Shown in pieces: positions 16,524 through 25,962 of a stretch of 64,000 nucleotides of DNA (position 1 is the first letter of the stretch; each line of letters begins with the position of its first letter). The translations under genes and the position numbers were made by a program. The DNA comes from Anabaenopsis elenkinii CCIBt3563 (GTDB lineage: Bacteria > Cyanobacteriota > Cyanobacteriia > Cyanobacteriales > Nostocaceae), in the NCBI RefSeq assembly GCF_015245355.1, contig NZ_CP063311.1, positions 2,515,217 through 2,579,216 of the forward strand, read 5' to 3'. Under the pieces are notes generated by a model. It made no database searches and was not told where the DNA came from. It saw nothing but the letters and a program-made list of their open reading frames with translations.

Positions 16524-16546
16524 AGAGCATAGCAATGCTATGCTCT
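16524..16546 (-). terminator. Palindrome downstream of the aldolase gene
   Basis: AGAGCATAGCA and TGCTATGCTCT flank a single central A, giving a strong hairpin 54 bp beyond the aldolase stop codon on the minus strand. There is no clear T-run on that strand, so termination efficiency is uncertain, but position and strength suit a transcript end. Confidence 0.55.
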
Positions 16547-16599
16547 AGTTGAGTTGCAGGGGGATTGTTTTGTTATACCCCTGTTAATTTTGAGGGAGA

Positions 16600-17679
16600 T
16601 TACACCTTAGCAGATGCTTTAGTAATCATATTCAGTTCGCCTTTGGCATACTTAGCAGCAAAGTCTTCGAGAGAAACTTGCTTAATCTTGCTAGCATTAC
16701 CAGCAGTACCAAATTGCTCGTATCTGTCAGCACAAACCTTCTGCATATATTTGATGGAAGGCTTGAGGAAGTGACGGGGGTCAAATTCCTTGGGAGCTTT
16801 TGCTAGTGCTTCACGAACTGCGGCGGTGATAGCTAGACGGTTGTCGGTGTCAATGTTAACTTTACGGACTCCACTCTTGATACCCTTTTGAATTTCTTCT
16901 ACGGGTACACCATAGGTTTCGGGAATTGCACCACCGTACTCGTTAATCAAGGCAATTAAATCTTCAGGTACTGAAGAGGAACCGTGCATTACCAGGTGGG
17001 TGTTAGGTAAACGGCGGTGAATTTCTTCAATGCGGCTAATTGCCAAGATTTCACCGGTTGGTTTGCGGGTAAATTTGTAAGCACCGTGGCTGGTACCGAT
17101 GGCTACAGCCAAAGCATCTACTTGGGTTTGCTCTACAAAGTCCGCTGCTTCGTCTGGGTCTGTTAGTAGTTGAGAGTGGTCAAGTGTACCTTCAAAACCG
17201 TGACCGTCTTCAGCTTCACCAGCACCGGTTTCTAGGGAACCTAAGCAACCTAGTTCACCTTCTACGCTGACACCTAAGGCGTGAGCCACATTCACTACTT
17301 CACGAGTGGTATTGACGTTGTACTCAAAGCTGGCGGGGGTTTTAGCGTCTGCTTCCAAGGAACCATCCATCATGACGCTGGTAAAGCCGTTCTTGATGGC
17401 GGAGTAGCAGGTAGAGGGTGCATTACCGTGATCTTGGTGCATGACAATGGGAATTTCGGGATAGGTTTCTACTGCAGCCAAGATCAGGTGACGTAGAAAG
17501 TTTTCTCCAGCATAAGAACGAGCACCACGAGAAGCTTGTAAGATTACGGGGCTATCTGTCTCTGCTGCTGCTTTGAGAATTGCCTGAATCTGCTCCAAGT
17601 TGTTGACGTTAAACGCAGGAATACCGTAACCGTGTTCAGCCGCGTGGTCTAAAAGCAGCCGCATTGGTACGAGCGCCAT
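16600..17679 (-). CDS. fbaA: Fructose-bisphosphate aldolase, class II (Calvin-cycle type)
   Basis: This zinc-dependent enzyme condenses or splits fructose-1,6-bisphosphate (and sedoheptulose-1,7-bisphosphate in phototrophs) in the Calvin cycle and glycolysis. The 359-residue protein begins [27 protein letters not shown] and shows the class II zinc-site motifs [32 protein letters not shown] and [10 protein letters not shown], followed by [13 protein letters not shown], which belongs to the phosphate-binding region. Length and the insert after GELG fit the Calvin-type group. It has a strong ribosome-binding site at 17687-17693 and a hairpin after its stop. Confidence 0.95.
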   Translation of the reverse strand: MALVPMRLLLDHAAEHGYGIPAFNVNNLEQIQAILKAAAETDSPVILQASRGARSYAGENFLRHLILAAVETYPEIPIVMHQDHGNAPSTCYSAIKNGFTSVMMDGSLEADAKTPASFEYNVNTTREVVNVAHALGVSVEGELGCLGSLETGAGEAEDGHGFEGTLDHSQLLTDPDEAADFVEQTQVDALAVAIGTSHGAYKFTRKPTGEILAISRIEEIHRRLPNTHLVMHGSSSVPEDLIALINEYGGAIPETYGVPVEEIQKGIKSGVRKVNIDTDNRLAITAAVREALAKAPKEFDPRHFLKPSIKYMQKVCADRYEQFGTAGNASKIKQVSLEDFAAKYAKGELNMITKASAKV

Positions 17680-18089
17680 ATATATTCCTCCTTGCTAATG
17701 TGTTTTTGGGCTAATCGGTTTCCGAAAAGCGTAATATTTACGCTAATCTTAATACTTTTTTCAACTTATAGGAAATTATAACTAGTGATGGTTGTTTATT
17801 CTGAGAAATTTTCTGCTATCTTCCATCAGGATGCCCTATATTTCCCATATACTACTGTACATCAAGTTACACCCAGGCTTAAGGTTTTTAGTATCTCTAG
17901 ATGCTATAAACCTTGAATTTCCCTTCCAGCGGTAATAGAGTTGATCACGGCCAAGTTTTCCTTATGCTTGTTGAGTTGACACTCTCAGGGCTAAAGCTGC
18001 TGATTTTCCCGCTTACCGAGATATTTTTATGATTGTTTGTTCAGGTTGGCGATCGCATTCTCTTAGAGATTTTACCTGATTTTTCCTAG
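17680..18089. promoter_or_regulatory. Upstream region of the aldolase gene
   Basis: About 410 bp between the aldolase start and tRNA-Lys hold no gene. CCTCCTT at 17687-17693 (AAGGAGG on the minus strand) is a near-perfect ribosome-binding site seven bases before the aldolase ATG. A GTA-N8-TAC sequence, the NtcA consensus, lies at 17857-17870, but such a short match is expected by chance. The rest is AT-rich and presumably carries the aldolase promoter. Confidence 0.5.
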
Positions 18090-18161
18090 TGGGTCGCCCG
18101 GGATTCGAACCCGGAACTAATCGGTTAAAAGCCGAGTACTCTACCGTTGAGTTAGCGACCC
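18090..18161 (-). tRNA. trnK: tRNA-Lys(UUU)
   Basis: On the minus strand the 72-base sequence begins GGGTCGC and ends GCGACCC plus discriminator A, a perfect 7-bp acceptor stem. The D arm is ACTC..GAGT, the T arm is CCGGG-TTCGAAT-CCCGG, and the anticodon loop CTTTTAA gives anticodon TTT (18127-18129) for lysine. The 3' CCA is not encoded, as is usual in cyanobacteria. Confidence 0.93.
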
Positions 18162-18216
18162 TTTTGTTTTGCAACTTTGTCATCATAACATGGACATCTG
18201 GGATTAGCAAGTATTT

Positions 18217-19089
18217 TTATAAAAGATTTGCTGTTAACCTCACAGAGGCGGTGCTGCTAGCTTTTGGAGCTAATACCGTCAGATTTTCACCTGTATTCAG
18301 GGCATTCCGGGGAGCTGTCCAAGGTTCTAGACAGTAAAAGTCTTTGCCTTTGATTGTCCAAAACACCAGACGAGAGTAAATGCGATCGTAATCTAAAGTT
18401 AACTTGAGTTTCCGCACTGGGTCTATGACTGTGGCAGATTGGCTAGTCAAGCCCCCAAAACCGACATCAATTTCTTCACGGGTAAAATCAAAACTACCAT
18501 CAAACGGGTGAATTTCCTTAGTAGCTTGGTCTTGGTATGCCTGGGAGGGGATGTGAAACTGTAGCTGATGCTTATCACCACTTGTCAAAAAGTAAGGATG
18601 GAAACCCGCTGAAAAGGGCATGGGTGTAGATGACAAGTTTTGATACTGCTGTTTAATTTCTAGAGTATTGCCCTGTAACTGGTAAGTAAAAATCAGTTGA
18701 AAGTCAAAAGGATAAACAGCTTTAGTTTGTTCATTGCTTTTGAGTACCAGAGTCAGGCTAGCTTGATGTGAAGTTTCTTGAGCGGTCACTTCCCAAGGTA
18801 AATCACGAGCAAAACCATGTTGTTTGAGGGTGTAAGTCTGTTGGTTAAAGGTATAAATATTGTCTGGTAAATTTCCACAGATAGGGAAGAGAATGGGATT
18901 TCCGCCTCTGATACTCAATTCAGGATGGGTAAAGCGTTCACTATCCAGATAGAAAATTTCTTGGTTGTGGACACGCCACCGGGTGATGATCCCGCCTCTT
19001 TCGGGTACAACTTCTATTTGAGAGCCAGCAGTTTGATCAGTGAGGATGTAAGTCTTGTATTGTTGCTGTTCAACAGTGATAGTCAACAC
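18217..19089 (-). CDS. Aldose 1-epimerase (mutarotase)-family protein
   Basis: The 290-residue protein has the galactose-mutarotase-like beta-sandwich pattern: VVPERGGIITRWRVHNQEIFYLD near the start, GGNPILFPICGNL, the catalytic-type histidines in LKQHGFARDLPW and GFHPYF, and an acidic CLEPWTAPRNALN near the end. These features fit the YeaD/hexose-6-phosphate mutarotase-like branch, which interconverts alpha and beta anomers of sugars or sugar phosphates. It is transcribed alone. The fold is confident; the sugar specificity is not resolved. Confidence 0.85.
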   Translation of the reverse strand: MLTITVEQQQYKTYILTDQTAGSQIEVVPERGGIITRWRVHNQEIFYLDSERFTHPELSIRGGNPILFPICGNLPDNIYTFNQQTYTLKQHGFARDLPWEVTAQETSHQASLTLVLKSNEQTKAVYPFDFQLIFTYQLQGNTLEIKQQYQNLSSTPMPFSAGFHPYFLTSGDKHQLQFHIPSQAYQDQATKEIHPFDGSFDFTREEIDVGFGGLTSQSATVIDPVRKLKLTLDYDRIYSRLVFWTIKGKDFYCLEPWTAPRNALNTGENLTVLAPKASSTASVRLTANLL

Positions 19090-19203
19090 AGGTTTTTGTC
19101 CTTAATGGTGGAGCGAATTATCTTTAGTTTTGGGGTCTTGGTGGTGAGAGTCAATTGTACTCACCACTGAGACATTCCCACACCAAGGTCAAGTAAATTA
19201 AAT

Positions 19204-20238
19204 CTACTCGTCTTCTGCGAAGACGAAGCGATATAACTCGCTGGGGTGAGGTTCGGGGCTGTTTTCAGCAAACTTGACGGCATCGTCGATGAGTGCTTGA
19301 ATTTTGCTATCAATAGCTTTGAGTTCGGCCTCCTCTGCTAAGTTTTGCTCAGTCAGATAGGCTGCGAACTTCTTAATGGGGTCACGGGAGAACCAGAATT
19401 CCTTTTCAGCTTTGCTGCGCATTTCATCTGGGTCTGCTAAGGAATGTCCCCGGAACCGGTAGGTTAGGGCTTCAATTAATGTGGGTCCGTCACCAGCGCG
19501 GGCGCGGGCTACAGCTTCTTGAGCCACGGCGCGCACTGCTAGCACGTCCATACCGTCTACTTCCACCCCTACCATGTTAAATACACTGGCTTTTTTGTAG
19601 ATTTCTGGCTGGGAGGTAGCTCGTTCGTGAGACATCCCTATGGCCCATTTATTGTTTTCCACTACGAAAATTATCGGTAGTTTCCACAGGGCTGCCATAT
19701 TTAATGTCTCAAAAAACTGACCATTGTTAGCCGCACCATCGCCAAAAAAGCAAGCTGTGACTTGGTCGGCTTTTGGATCTCCTAAAACTTCGCGCCTGTA
19801 CTTAGTTTGAAATGCTGCCCCTGCCGCTACGGGAATTCCTTCGGCTACAAAGGCATAACCACCTAGTAAGCGATGCTCGGCGGAAAACATATGCATGGAA
19901 CCACCACGCCCTTTGCTGCACCCCGTGGCTTTGCCAAATAACTCCGCCATGACTTCTCTGGCTGGTACACCTGCACTCAGAGCATGAACGTGGTCGCGAT
20001 AGGTGCTTGAAACAAAATCTTCACCTGGTCGCATGGACTGAATTACACCTGTGGAAACGGCTTCTTGACCGTTGTATAGGTGGACAAAACCAAACATTTT
20101 GCCTCTATAGTACATTTCGGCGCATTTGTCTTCAAAGGAGCGCCCTAGTACCATGTCTTCATACAAGCGTAACCCTTCTGCTTTGGTGATTTTGGTAGTA
20201 GCGGTGTCAAATTTAGGTAATGTGCGTTCTTGAACCAT
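19204..20238 (-). CDS. pdhA: Pyruvate dehydrogenase E1 component, alpha subunit
   Basis: The subunit binds thiamine diphosphate and, with the beta subunit (not in this window), decarboxylates pyruvate for acetyl-CoA synthesis. The 344-residue protein has [34 protein letters not shown], the thiamine-diphosphate motif [34 protein letters not shown], and the phosphorylation-loop-like [19 protein letters not shown] near the C-terminus. Length fits bacterial and plastid PdhA. It stands alone, which is usual in cyanobacteria where the complex genes are dispersed. Confidence 0.95.
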   Translation of the reverse strand: MVQERTLPKFDTATTKITKAEGLRLYEDMVLGRSFEDKCAEMYYRGKMFGFVHLYNGQEAVSTGVIQSMRPGEDFVSSTYRDHVHALSAGVPAREVMAELFGKATGCSKGRGGSMHMFSAEHRLLGGYAFVAEGIPVAAGAAFQTKYRREVLGDPKADQVTACFFGDGAANNGQFFETLNMAALWKLPIIFVVENNKWAIGMSHERATSQPEIYKKASVFNMVGVEVDGMDVLAVRAVAQEAVARARAGDGPTLIEALTYRFRGHSLADPDEMRSKAEKEFWFSRDPIKKFAAYLTEQNLAEEAELKAIDSKIQALIDDAVKFAENSPEPHPSELYRFVFAEDE

Positions 20239-20717
20239 TATTTTTTTAGTATTCCTATAGTAAAACTGAAATTTGCCTTGGTTTGAGACAATATCTGTTT
20301 TTGATCAGCTAGTATATGCTGAAGTCAACCACCAAAATTTATGCACCAAAAAGGTTTACAGGCAATAGGTAAGAAACTATGAGTGAATTTTTGATTGTTC
20401 TACCCAAGCTGTGGGAAGATTTTTCCTCTGAGTTTTCTGACTGCCTACTCCTGTTTATAGGCTATCAATCAGGATAGCTTGGTTTCTGCATATCCATAAA
20501 CAATTTAGAGAAAATCACCGGGCAAATTTATCTGTGTAGTTATATTTGGGGAAACTAGATTTATCTATGTTATAATTCTGTTCATTTAATTTATACTTAT
20601 TACTCTGTAAATTACAGAATCCCTGTACCTTTAGGTTGGGGAGTTTCAAGGCACGGTTGTACATACCTGGAATGGTCTAGGTAAATGATGTTGATCACGG
20701 TGCAGGGGAAGTAGACT
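20239..20717. promoter_or_regulatory. Divergent promoter region, pdhA and ftn2
   Basis: These 479 bp separate two divergently transcribed genes and must contain both promoters. The sequence is AT-rich, with no coding frame and no strong palindrome that I can see. Confidence 0.4.
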
Positions 20718-22988
20718 GTGCGAATTCCGCTAGATTACTACCGAATTTTGGGATTACCGTTAGCGGCAAGTGATGAACAGTTGCGCCAGTCTTACAGCGA
20801 TCGCATTGTCCAATTGCCACGACGAGAATATTCCCCAGCAGCAATTTCGGCTCGCAAACAACTTATAGAAGAAGCTTACGTGGTTTTATCAGATCCGAAA
20901 GAACGTAGCAGTTATGATCAGCTTTATCTTGCCCATGCCTATGGTTCTGAAGGCAATGTTAATGCTACTGTTGCCGTGGGTAGCGCCCCAACCAATAGGA
21001 AGACTGATAGCGATCTCCAGAGTCTGGGAATCGACATTTCCGAAAAAGAATTAGTGGGTGCGTTATTGATTCTCCAGGAGCTGGGGGAATATGAGCTGGT
21101 GCTGAAGTTAGGTAATAATTACCTTACCAACAATAGCAGAGTAATATCTGCCAGACTGGCACATAATCTTGAAAGTGAGGATTTTCTGGCTAGTTCTGAG
21201 TACCCGGATATTGTTCTGACTGTGGCTTTGGCTTGTTTAGAACTGGGTCGGGAGCAATGGCAGCAAGGTCGCTATGAAAGTGCGGCGGTTTCTCTAGAAA
21301 CTGGTCAACAAATCCTAGAGCGTGAAGGGCTATTTTCTAGTGTGCAGCAGGAAATCCAGGCTGACTTATATAAATTGCGCCCCTATCGGATTTTAGAATT
21401 ATTGGCATTACCTGAAGACCAGGTTGAGCAACGACAACAAGGCTTGTCATTTTTGCATGAGGTGTTAAATGAGCGGGGTGGGATTGATGGTACTGGCAAT
21501 GATCAATCGGGTCTGAATGTAGATGATTTCTTGCGGTTTATTCAGCAATTACGTCACTATTTAACGGTTGTAGAACAGCATCACCTCTTTGAAGTTGAAA
21601 GCAGGCGCCCTTGTGCTGTGGCGACTTACTTAACGGTTTATGCCCTCATAGCCAGGGGATTTAGTCAAGGTCAACCGGCTTTAATTCGTCAGGCCAAGCA
21701 GATGCTGATACGTTTAGGAAAGCGTCAAGATGTGCATTTAGAACAAGCCCTATGTGCGCTGCTACTGGGTCAGACGGAAGAGGCTACCCGTGTTTTAGAA
21801 CTGAGTCAAGAATACGAAGCTCTGGCTTTTATTCGGGAAAAATCCCTCAACTCGCCGGACTTGTTACCGGGGCTGTGTTTATATGCGGAACATTGGTTAA
21901 AAGACGAAGTATTCCGCCACTTTCGAGATTTATCTAATCAACAAGCCTCCCTCAAAGATTATTTTGCTAATCAACAGGTGCAAGCTTATTTAGAAGCCCT
22001 ACCTAGTGATGCAGAAACTACGGAGCAATCTCCTGTGATTAATGGTCAGTCTTTTTCGCCGCCGTCTGGGCAGAGTAATCATCCCAGTGGTGTTTCTTTC
22101 AAGTTTAACCAAGGTCAAAAACCCCATGTAGATTTGTTAGAATTCCCAGATCATCCTCGACAGGAACATCTTTCCTTCACCCCAAAGAGTGGTAACACCG
22201 GGGCTGGTAATGTTTCAGGTAGTGGTAAATCCTACACTGATGTGGGGGAAATTTCTGCTGTTGAAGGTAGACCCATATCTGTGAAAAATCATCCCCATGG
22301 TGCTCCTAAGTCTCACCCTCAAGTCAAAAAGCGCCGCAGAAGAAAGCCGCGTCAACCTGTCAACCGCAGGGGCTATCCTCAAGGGCAAACTAGGTTGACT
22401 CCCACTAAGATGGTGAAAAAAAGACTTATTTTGAGTCTATTTGGTGGTTTGGTGGGTATCTCACTGATGTGGTTGTTAGTTTCCACGACATGGGGATTGG
22501 TGAAAAATTTGTTATTCCCCCAGCCGATTTTGTCAGGGGGACAGTTGTCTGTGCAACTGAATGAACCACCAATCGATATCCCTGACCCCACTAGTGAGTT
22601 GAAACCGCCAACAGGTTCTCTGACTGATGCTATGGCTCAAGAAGTGATTCAAACTTGGCTATCCACTAAAGCTGAGGCTTTAGGACCGAAATACAACTTG
22701 GATGGTTTACCGCTGATTTTAACAGATGCAATTATTCCTCAATGGCGGGGGCTGGTGCAACAGGAGAGGTCACAGAATCGCCATCGGACATATCACCACA
22801 CTGTGAATATGGAATATGTTGATCAAAAATCCGATCGGGCTTTGGTGGTGGCTAGGGTCAGGGAAGTAACACAGTTCTATCAATTGGGCCAGATCAGAAA
22901 TTTCAAGGATGAAACTTTGCGGGTGCGATACTCTTTGATTCGACAAGGGGATGGGTGGCGCATTGAGGGTATGTCAGTGATTGATTAG
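20718..22988 (+). CDS. ftn2: Cell-division protein Ftn2/ZipN (ARC6 homologue)
   Basis: Ftn2/ZipN tethers FtsZ to the cytoplasmic membrane and recruits other division proteins; its plastid homologue ARC6 does the same for chloroplast division. The 756-residue protein begins at GTG with MRIPLDYYRILGLPLAASDEQLRQSY, an N-terminal J-like domain, followed by a long helical region, a basic proline-rich stretch (KKRRRRKPRQPVNRRG), one membrane helix at about 570-592 (LILSLFGGLVGISLMWLLV) and a C-terminal IMS domain ending RQGDGWRIEGMSVID. This order and length fit the cyanobacterial protein well. It is monocistronic. Confidence 0.93.
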   Translation: MRIPLDYYRILGLPLAASDEQLRQSYSDRIVQLPRREYSPAAISARKQLIEEAYVVLSDPKERSSYDQLYLAHAYGSEGNVNATVAVGSAPTNRKTDSDLQSLGIDISEKELVGALLILQELGEYELVLKLGNNYLTNNSRVISARLAHNLESEDFLASSEYPDIVLTVALACLELGREQWQQGRYESAAVSLETGQQILEREGLFSSVQQEIQADLYKLRPYRILELLALPEDQVEQRQQGLSFLHEVLNERGGIDGTGNDQSGLNVDDFLRFIQQLRHYLTVVEQHHLFEVESRRPCAVATYLTVYALIARGFSQGQPALIRQAKQMLIRLGKRQDVHLEQALCALLLGQTEEATRVLELSQEYEALAFIREKSLNSPDLLPGLCLYAEHWLKDEVFRHFRDLSNQQASLKDYFANQQVQAYLEALPSDAETTEQSPVINGQSFSPPSGQSNHPSGVSFKFNQGQKPHVDLLEFPDHPRQEHLSFTPKSGNTGAGNVSGSGKSYTDVGEISAVEGRPISVKNHPHGAPKSHPQVKKRRRRKPRQPVNRRGYPQGQTRLTPTKMVKKRLILSLFGGLVGISLMWLLVSTTWGLVKNLLFPQPILSGGQLSVQLNEPPIDIPDPTSELKPPTGSLTDAMAQEVIQTWLSTKAEALGPKYNLDGLPLILTDAIIPQWRGLVQQERSQNRHRTYHHTVNMEYVDQKSDRALVVARVREVTQFYQLGQIRNFKDETLRVRYSLIRQGDGWRIEGMSVID

Positions 22989-22995
22989 ATGGGAT

Positions 22996-23066
22996 CACTC
23001 CCCGCCATTAAAATTACTCAGTTAGGGAAAAATATCAATAATCCCTGACATTGGGGCTAGGGAGTG
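22996..23066 (+). terminator. Nested stem-loop downstream of ftn2
   Basis: CACTCCC (22996-23002) pairs with GGGAGTG (23060-23066), enclosing an inner stem GTTAGGGA/TCCCTGAC. The structure starts 8 bp after the ftn2 stop codon. There is no T-run, so it may stabilise the 3' end or terminate only in part. The rest of the gap to 23409 is AT-rich leader for the next gene. Confidence 0.45.
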
Positions 23067-23409
23067 AGACTTGATTTAGGCAGATTGTCATGGTTTCATG
23101 ATAATATGATCCCCAAACAGTTGATAAATGCGTAGAACAGGCAAAAGAACCACTGTAACCCCCTTGATCCCTACCGGGGTTTACTGCTTAATATTTAATT
23201 AATAAAAAAAAAGCAATCCGATCCCAAAGAAATGCTAATCATGGCATGGTCTAGGAATCGAAAAGCTCAAACAAGTAAAAAGTTAACAACTGGGCAAAAC
23301 CAGAAGTCGGGAATCAAAAACTGATCTGGGACAGATAAGATTTGACTTTATAAGAAATTATATCACCCAGGTAAGTCATTTACCTTACAAACTACTGGAG
23401 TCCACAATT

Positions 23410-24654
23410 ATGGCAAAAGAACGACCACCTTTAGAGGAGATGACACTCAGGCAATTACGTAAAGTTGCCAGTGAATATAGTATCTCCCGCTACAGCCGTA
23501 TGCGTAAATCTCAACTGCTGGCGGCAATTCAGGAAGTTCAACACAGTAAAGTATCTCTTAATCCAAGTCGTTCACTGGAGGCGCAGGAAACCGTGGAAGC
23601 AGCAAAATTTGAATTAGGTCAAGAAGATCGTACTGGTGGTTTTCTAGCTGATGTTGATGAAGGAATCGCTGACCTACCACAAGGTTATGGTGAAAGCCGG
23701 ATTGTACTTTTACCCCGTGATCCTCAATGGGCTTATGCTTACTGGGATATTCCCAATGAACATAAGGCAGAACTACGACAACAAGGGGGACAGCAACTAG
23801 CACTGCGCATCTACGATGTTAGCGATGTGGATCTTGACCTTCAACGTCCTCACAGTATTCAAGAGTATCCCGCTGACGAACTGGCAAGAGAATGGTATAT
23901 TCCTATTCCAGTGAGCGATCGCGATTATGTGGTAGATATTGGTTACCGTACTGCTGATGGTCGTTGGTTAGTATTGGCGCGTTCTGCGAGGGTACATATT
24001 CCTCCTGTTTATCCATCTGACTGGATTGAGGACGCTTTTGTGACTGTCAACTTTGAAGAAGACCTCCGGGGTAAAACTGTTTACGAATTAGTCCCCCCTG
24101 GGAAGAAAGTTGTGGCTGCTGTGGAAGATAGCAGTAACGCTATATACGAGGAAATTTTCGGCTTGGCTGAGTCTGCTGAAGCTCAACGGGTTGCTGGTTC
24201 TCTGTTCGGTTCTATGCAGCAAGTACCTAGTTCTGCAGGTCCCCAAGAGGCCCTGAGTTCCTATGTCTTCCCCTCTGGTGTGGGTATGTGGGCTGTCCCC
24301 ACTATGTCCGGTTTAACCATGTCTGGGGTAGGTATGTCTGGGGTAGGTATGTCTGTCGGTGCAGTACCGGTGCGTCCCCGCAAGTTCTGGTTAGTTGCTG
24401 ATGCGGAGTTGATTGTTTACGGTGCAACGGAACCCGATGCTACTGTGACTATTGGTAACCGTGAAATTAAACTCAACCCTGATGGTACGTTCCGCTTCCA
24501 GATGTCTTTCCAAGATGGTTTAATTGACTATCCCATTGTGGCTGTAGCTGCTGATGGTGAGCAAACAAGGTCAATTCAAATGAAGTTTAATCGTGAGACT
24601 CCATCACGGAATACTAATACTAAGGATGAGGCTGTTTTAGAATGGTTTAGCTAA
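23410..24654 (+). CDS. DUF4912 protein with N-terminal SAP/Rho-N-like domain
   Basis: The 414-residue protein starts with a short helical DNA/RNA-binding-like domain (LEEMTLRQLRKVASEYSISRYSRMRKSQLLAAIQ, about 7-42), as seen at the N-terminus of transcription factor Rho. A DUF4912 domain follows (about 95-215: RIVLLPRDPQWAYAYWDIPNEHK, LRIYDVSDVDLDLQ, WYIPIPVSDRDYVVDIGY). The C-terminal part holds glycine/methionine repeats from two 15-bp units (24319-24348) and ends in a small beta domain (VYGATEPDATVTIGNREIKLNPDG). The family is conserved in cyanobacteria and of unknown function. An RNA- or DNA-linked role is suggested only by the N-terminal domain. No signal peptide is present. Confidence 0.8.
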   Translation: MAKERPPLEEMTLRQLRKVASEYSISRYSRMRKSQLLAAIQEVQHSKVSLNPSRSLEAQETVEAAKFELGQEDRTGGFLADVDEGIADLPQGYGESRIVLLPRDPQWAYAYWDIPNEHKAELRQQGGQQLALRIYDVSDVDLDLQRPHSIQEYPADELAREWYIPIPVSDRDYVVDIGYRTADGRWLVLARSARVHIPPVYPSDWIEDAFVTVNFEEDLRGKTVYELVPPGKKVVAAVEDSSNAIYEEIFGLAESAEAQRVAGSLFGSMQQVPSSAGPQEALSSYVFPSGVGMWAVPTMSGLTMSGVGMSGVGMSVGAVPVRPRKFWLVADAELIVYGATEPDATVTIGNREIKLNPDGTFRFQMSFQDGLIDYPIVAVAADGEQTRSIQMKFNRETPSRNTNTKDEAVLEWFS

Positions 24655-24684
24655 GTTGCCGTTTGAGAATGGTTTAGCTAAGTT
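24639..24684 (+). repeat. Tandem duplication of the DUF4912 gene end
   Basis: AGAATGGTTTAGCTAAGTT occurs at 24639-24657, covering the stop codon, and again exactly at 24666-24684, a period of 27 bp. The second copy lies after the stop. It is a recent-looking small duplication with no obvious effect on the protein. Confidence 0.8.
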
Positions 24685-24728
24685 TCTGATGATTATAAGG
24701 TGCTATTTTTTTTAAATTTTAGGTTTTT

Positions 24729-24758
24729 ACCCGCTATATGGAGTTTATAGCGGGTTTT
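24729..24758 (+). terminator. Rho-independent-type terminator of the DUF4912 gene
   Basis: ACCCGCTATA (24729-24738) and TATAGCGGGT (24746-24755) form a perfect 10-bp stem with a 7-base loop, followed by TTTGTTTG. It lies 75 bp after the plus-strand stop codon. Confidence 0.8.
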
Positions 24759-24829
24759 GTTTGTCTTGGAGGTTGGGACTTTCACACATTGAGTGGGGAG
24801 CAATAGGGGGGATCACAAAGCTGTAACTA

Positions 24830-25483
24830 TTAATGTTTAGTTTTGGCTTGGGCTTTTAGGTGAGCAAATACTGATTTGTCGCCAATGTCTGGGGGGATGG
24901 CTTGGAAGACTTTACGCAGTGCAAATATTATTAACAAAATTGCCCACGCTGCTAATAAGACGCGTTCCCCAGATGGGGGTAAAATTCCTACCAAATGACC
25001 TAGTAATAATACTGGAATAATGGCAGTTAATGCTTTGGTTTCCAAACGGTTAAAACAAAAGGCTTCTTTAAAAAAAATACCTGTTAAGGCGACGAAGGTA
25101 AAACCTATACCAAATAATGTCAGGGGTTGGTTGTAAACTGTGATGGCTAAGGGTTGACTAGTAGATAGGGCTAAGACTAGGGCTGATATACTGCCGATCG
25201 CCCAGACTATTTGTAAGAGTCGGTGCAGTGCTACCATGTAGATGTGAATGGTTAATAAGCTGACACCTAGAGCTAAACTAAAACAGAGGTATAAGGGTGT
25301 GAGGGCGGCTATGGTTTGGGGTGTGTGGTAGAATAAGACTAAGGCGCTACCGATCGCAAAGGTTAGGGCTGCTACCATTAACCCAGCACGGTAAATAATC
25401 ACGCTAGTGCGATCGCTTTGGTTAATGGTAAATTCCCCAAACTGACCTTGATAAACCGGTGCTGAAAGTGTTTCTGTAGTCAT
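24830..25483 (-). CDS. DUF2301 integral membrane protein
   Basis: The 217-residue protein starts with a short polar region and then has about seven hydrophobic helices (from VIIYRAGLMVAALTFAIGSALVLF through LLAAWAILLIIFALRKVFQA) and a polar C-terminal tail. The segment FFKEAFCFNRLETKALT with its Cys and acidic residues is typical of the DUF2301 family, which is conserved in cyanobacteria and has no established function. No cofactor or transport motif is clear. It is monocistronic, with a structured 480-bp region on its upstream side. Confidence 0.75.
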   Translation of the reverse strand: MTTETLSAPVYQGQFGEFTINQSDRTSVIIYRAGLMVAALTFAIGSALVLFYHTPQTIAALTPLYLCFSLALGVSLLTIHIYMVALHRLLQIVWAIGSISALVLALSTSQPLAITVYNQPLTLFGIGFTFVALTGIFFKEAFCFNRLETKALTAIIPVLLLGHLVGILPPSGERVLLAAWAILLIIFALRKVFQAIPPDIGDKSVFAHLKAQAKTKH

Positions 25484-25560
25484 GGTTAAATGTTTAAATA
25501 GGCTTTTACAAAAATGCTATCCCATGGGGAGGCGGTTAAGCGACCCCAAATTGTTTTCCA

Positions 25561-25957
25561 ACGGTTTGGTTAAAAGAGCGCACTATCAAAACATAGTGGG
25601 AGCGTGAGAACCCCTAGGCTTTAGCGAGGGGATGAAACGCGACTCAACAGGATTTATCCTGTCGTATCCTTAACAAAAAGGTTTTGACAGGTATTTACAA
25701 AGCATTTCTGTTCAGTTAAGATCAGGAAAAGCATGCACAAATATGGTGAAAACCCCAAAAGATGCACCCATTAAGTAGCCACACAGCTAAGTATGACCTT
25801 AGCCCAAGGTGAGTATGGGGGATTTGACAGTCCCAAGACTAGTTGACTTATTTATTAAGTGATTAAGTAAATTATATCGTAAACGTTCCGTAGCACGCCT
25901 TTAGACCTCGTAGCAACATCAGTTTAGAATACCCTGTGTTTCAACCAGGGGATGTGT
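25561..25957 (+). repeat. Structured non-coding region, possible IS200/IS605-type relic
   Basis: Within the gap 25484-25962 there is no coding frame but several stem-loops: CACTAT/ATAGTG (25581-25598), CCCCTAGGCTTTAGCGAGGGG (25611-25631), ACAGGAT/ATCCTGT (25647-25662), and near 25930-25950 CCCTG..CAGGG followed by GGATG. The second and the last have similar contexts (AGAA before, AGGGGATG after). Hairpins of the form CCCC-TxxGCTTTAGCx-GGGG are familiar at the ends of cyanobacterial IS200/IS605 elements and in the guide RNA scaffold of TnpB. No TnpA or TnpB remains, so this could be a non-autonomous derivative or an unrelated structured RNA. Confidence 0.4.
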
Positions 25958-25962
25958 AAATT

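Noticed and set aside
17857..17870. GTA-N8-TAC, the NtcA consensus, upstream of the aldolase gene.
   Set aside because: Six fixed bases are expected about every 4 kb by chance, and no well-spaced -10 box follows on the gene's strand.
18013..18210. A 65-codon frame and an opposite frame covering 18089-18337.
   Set aside because: Both run through the tRNA-Lys gene and include its sequence in translation; not real proteins.
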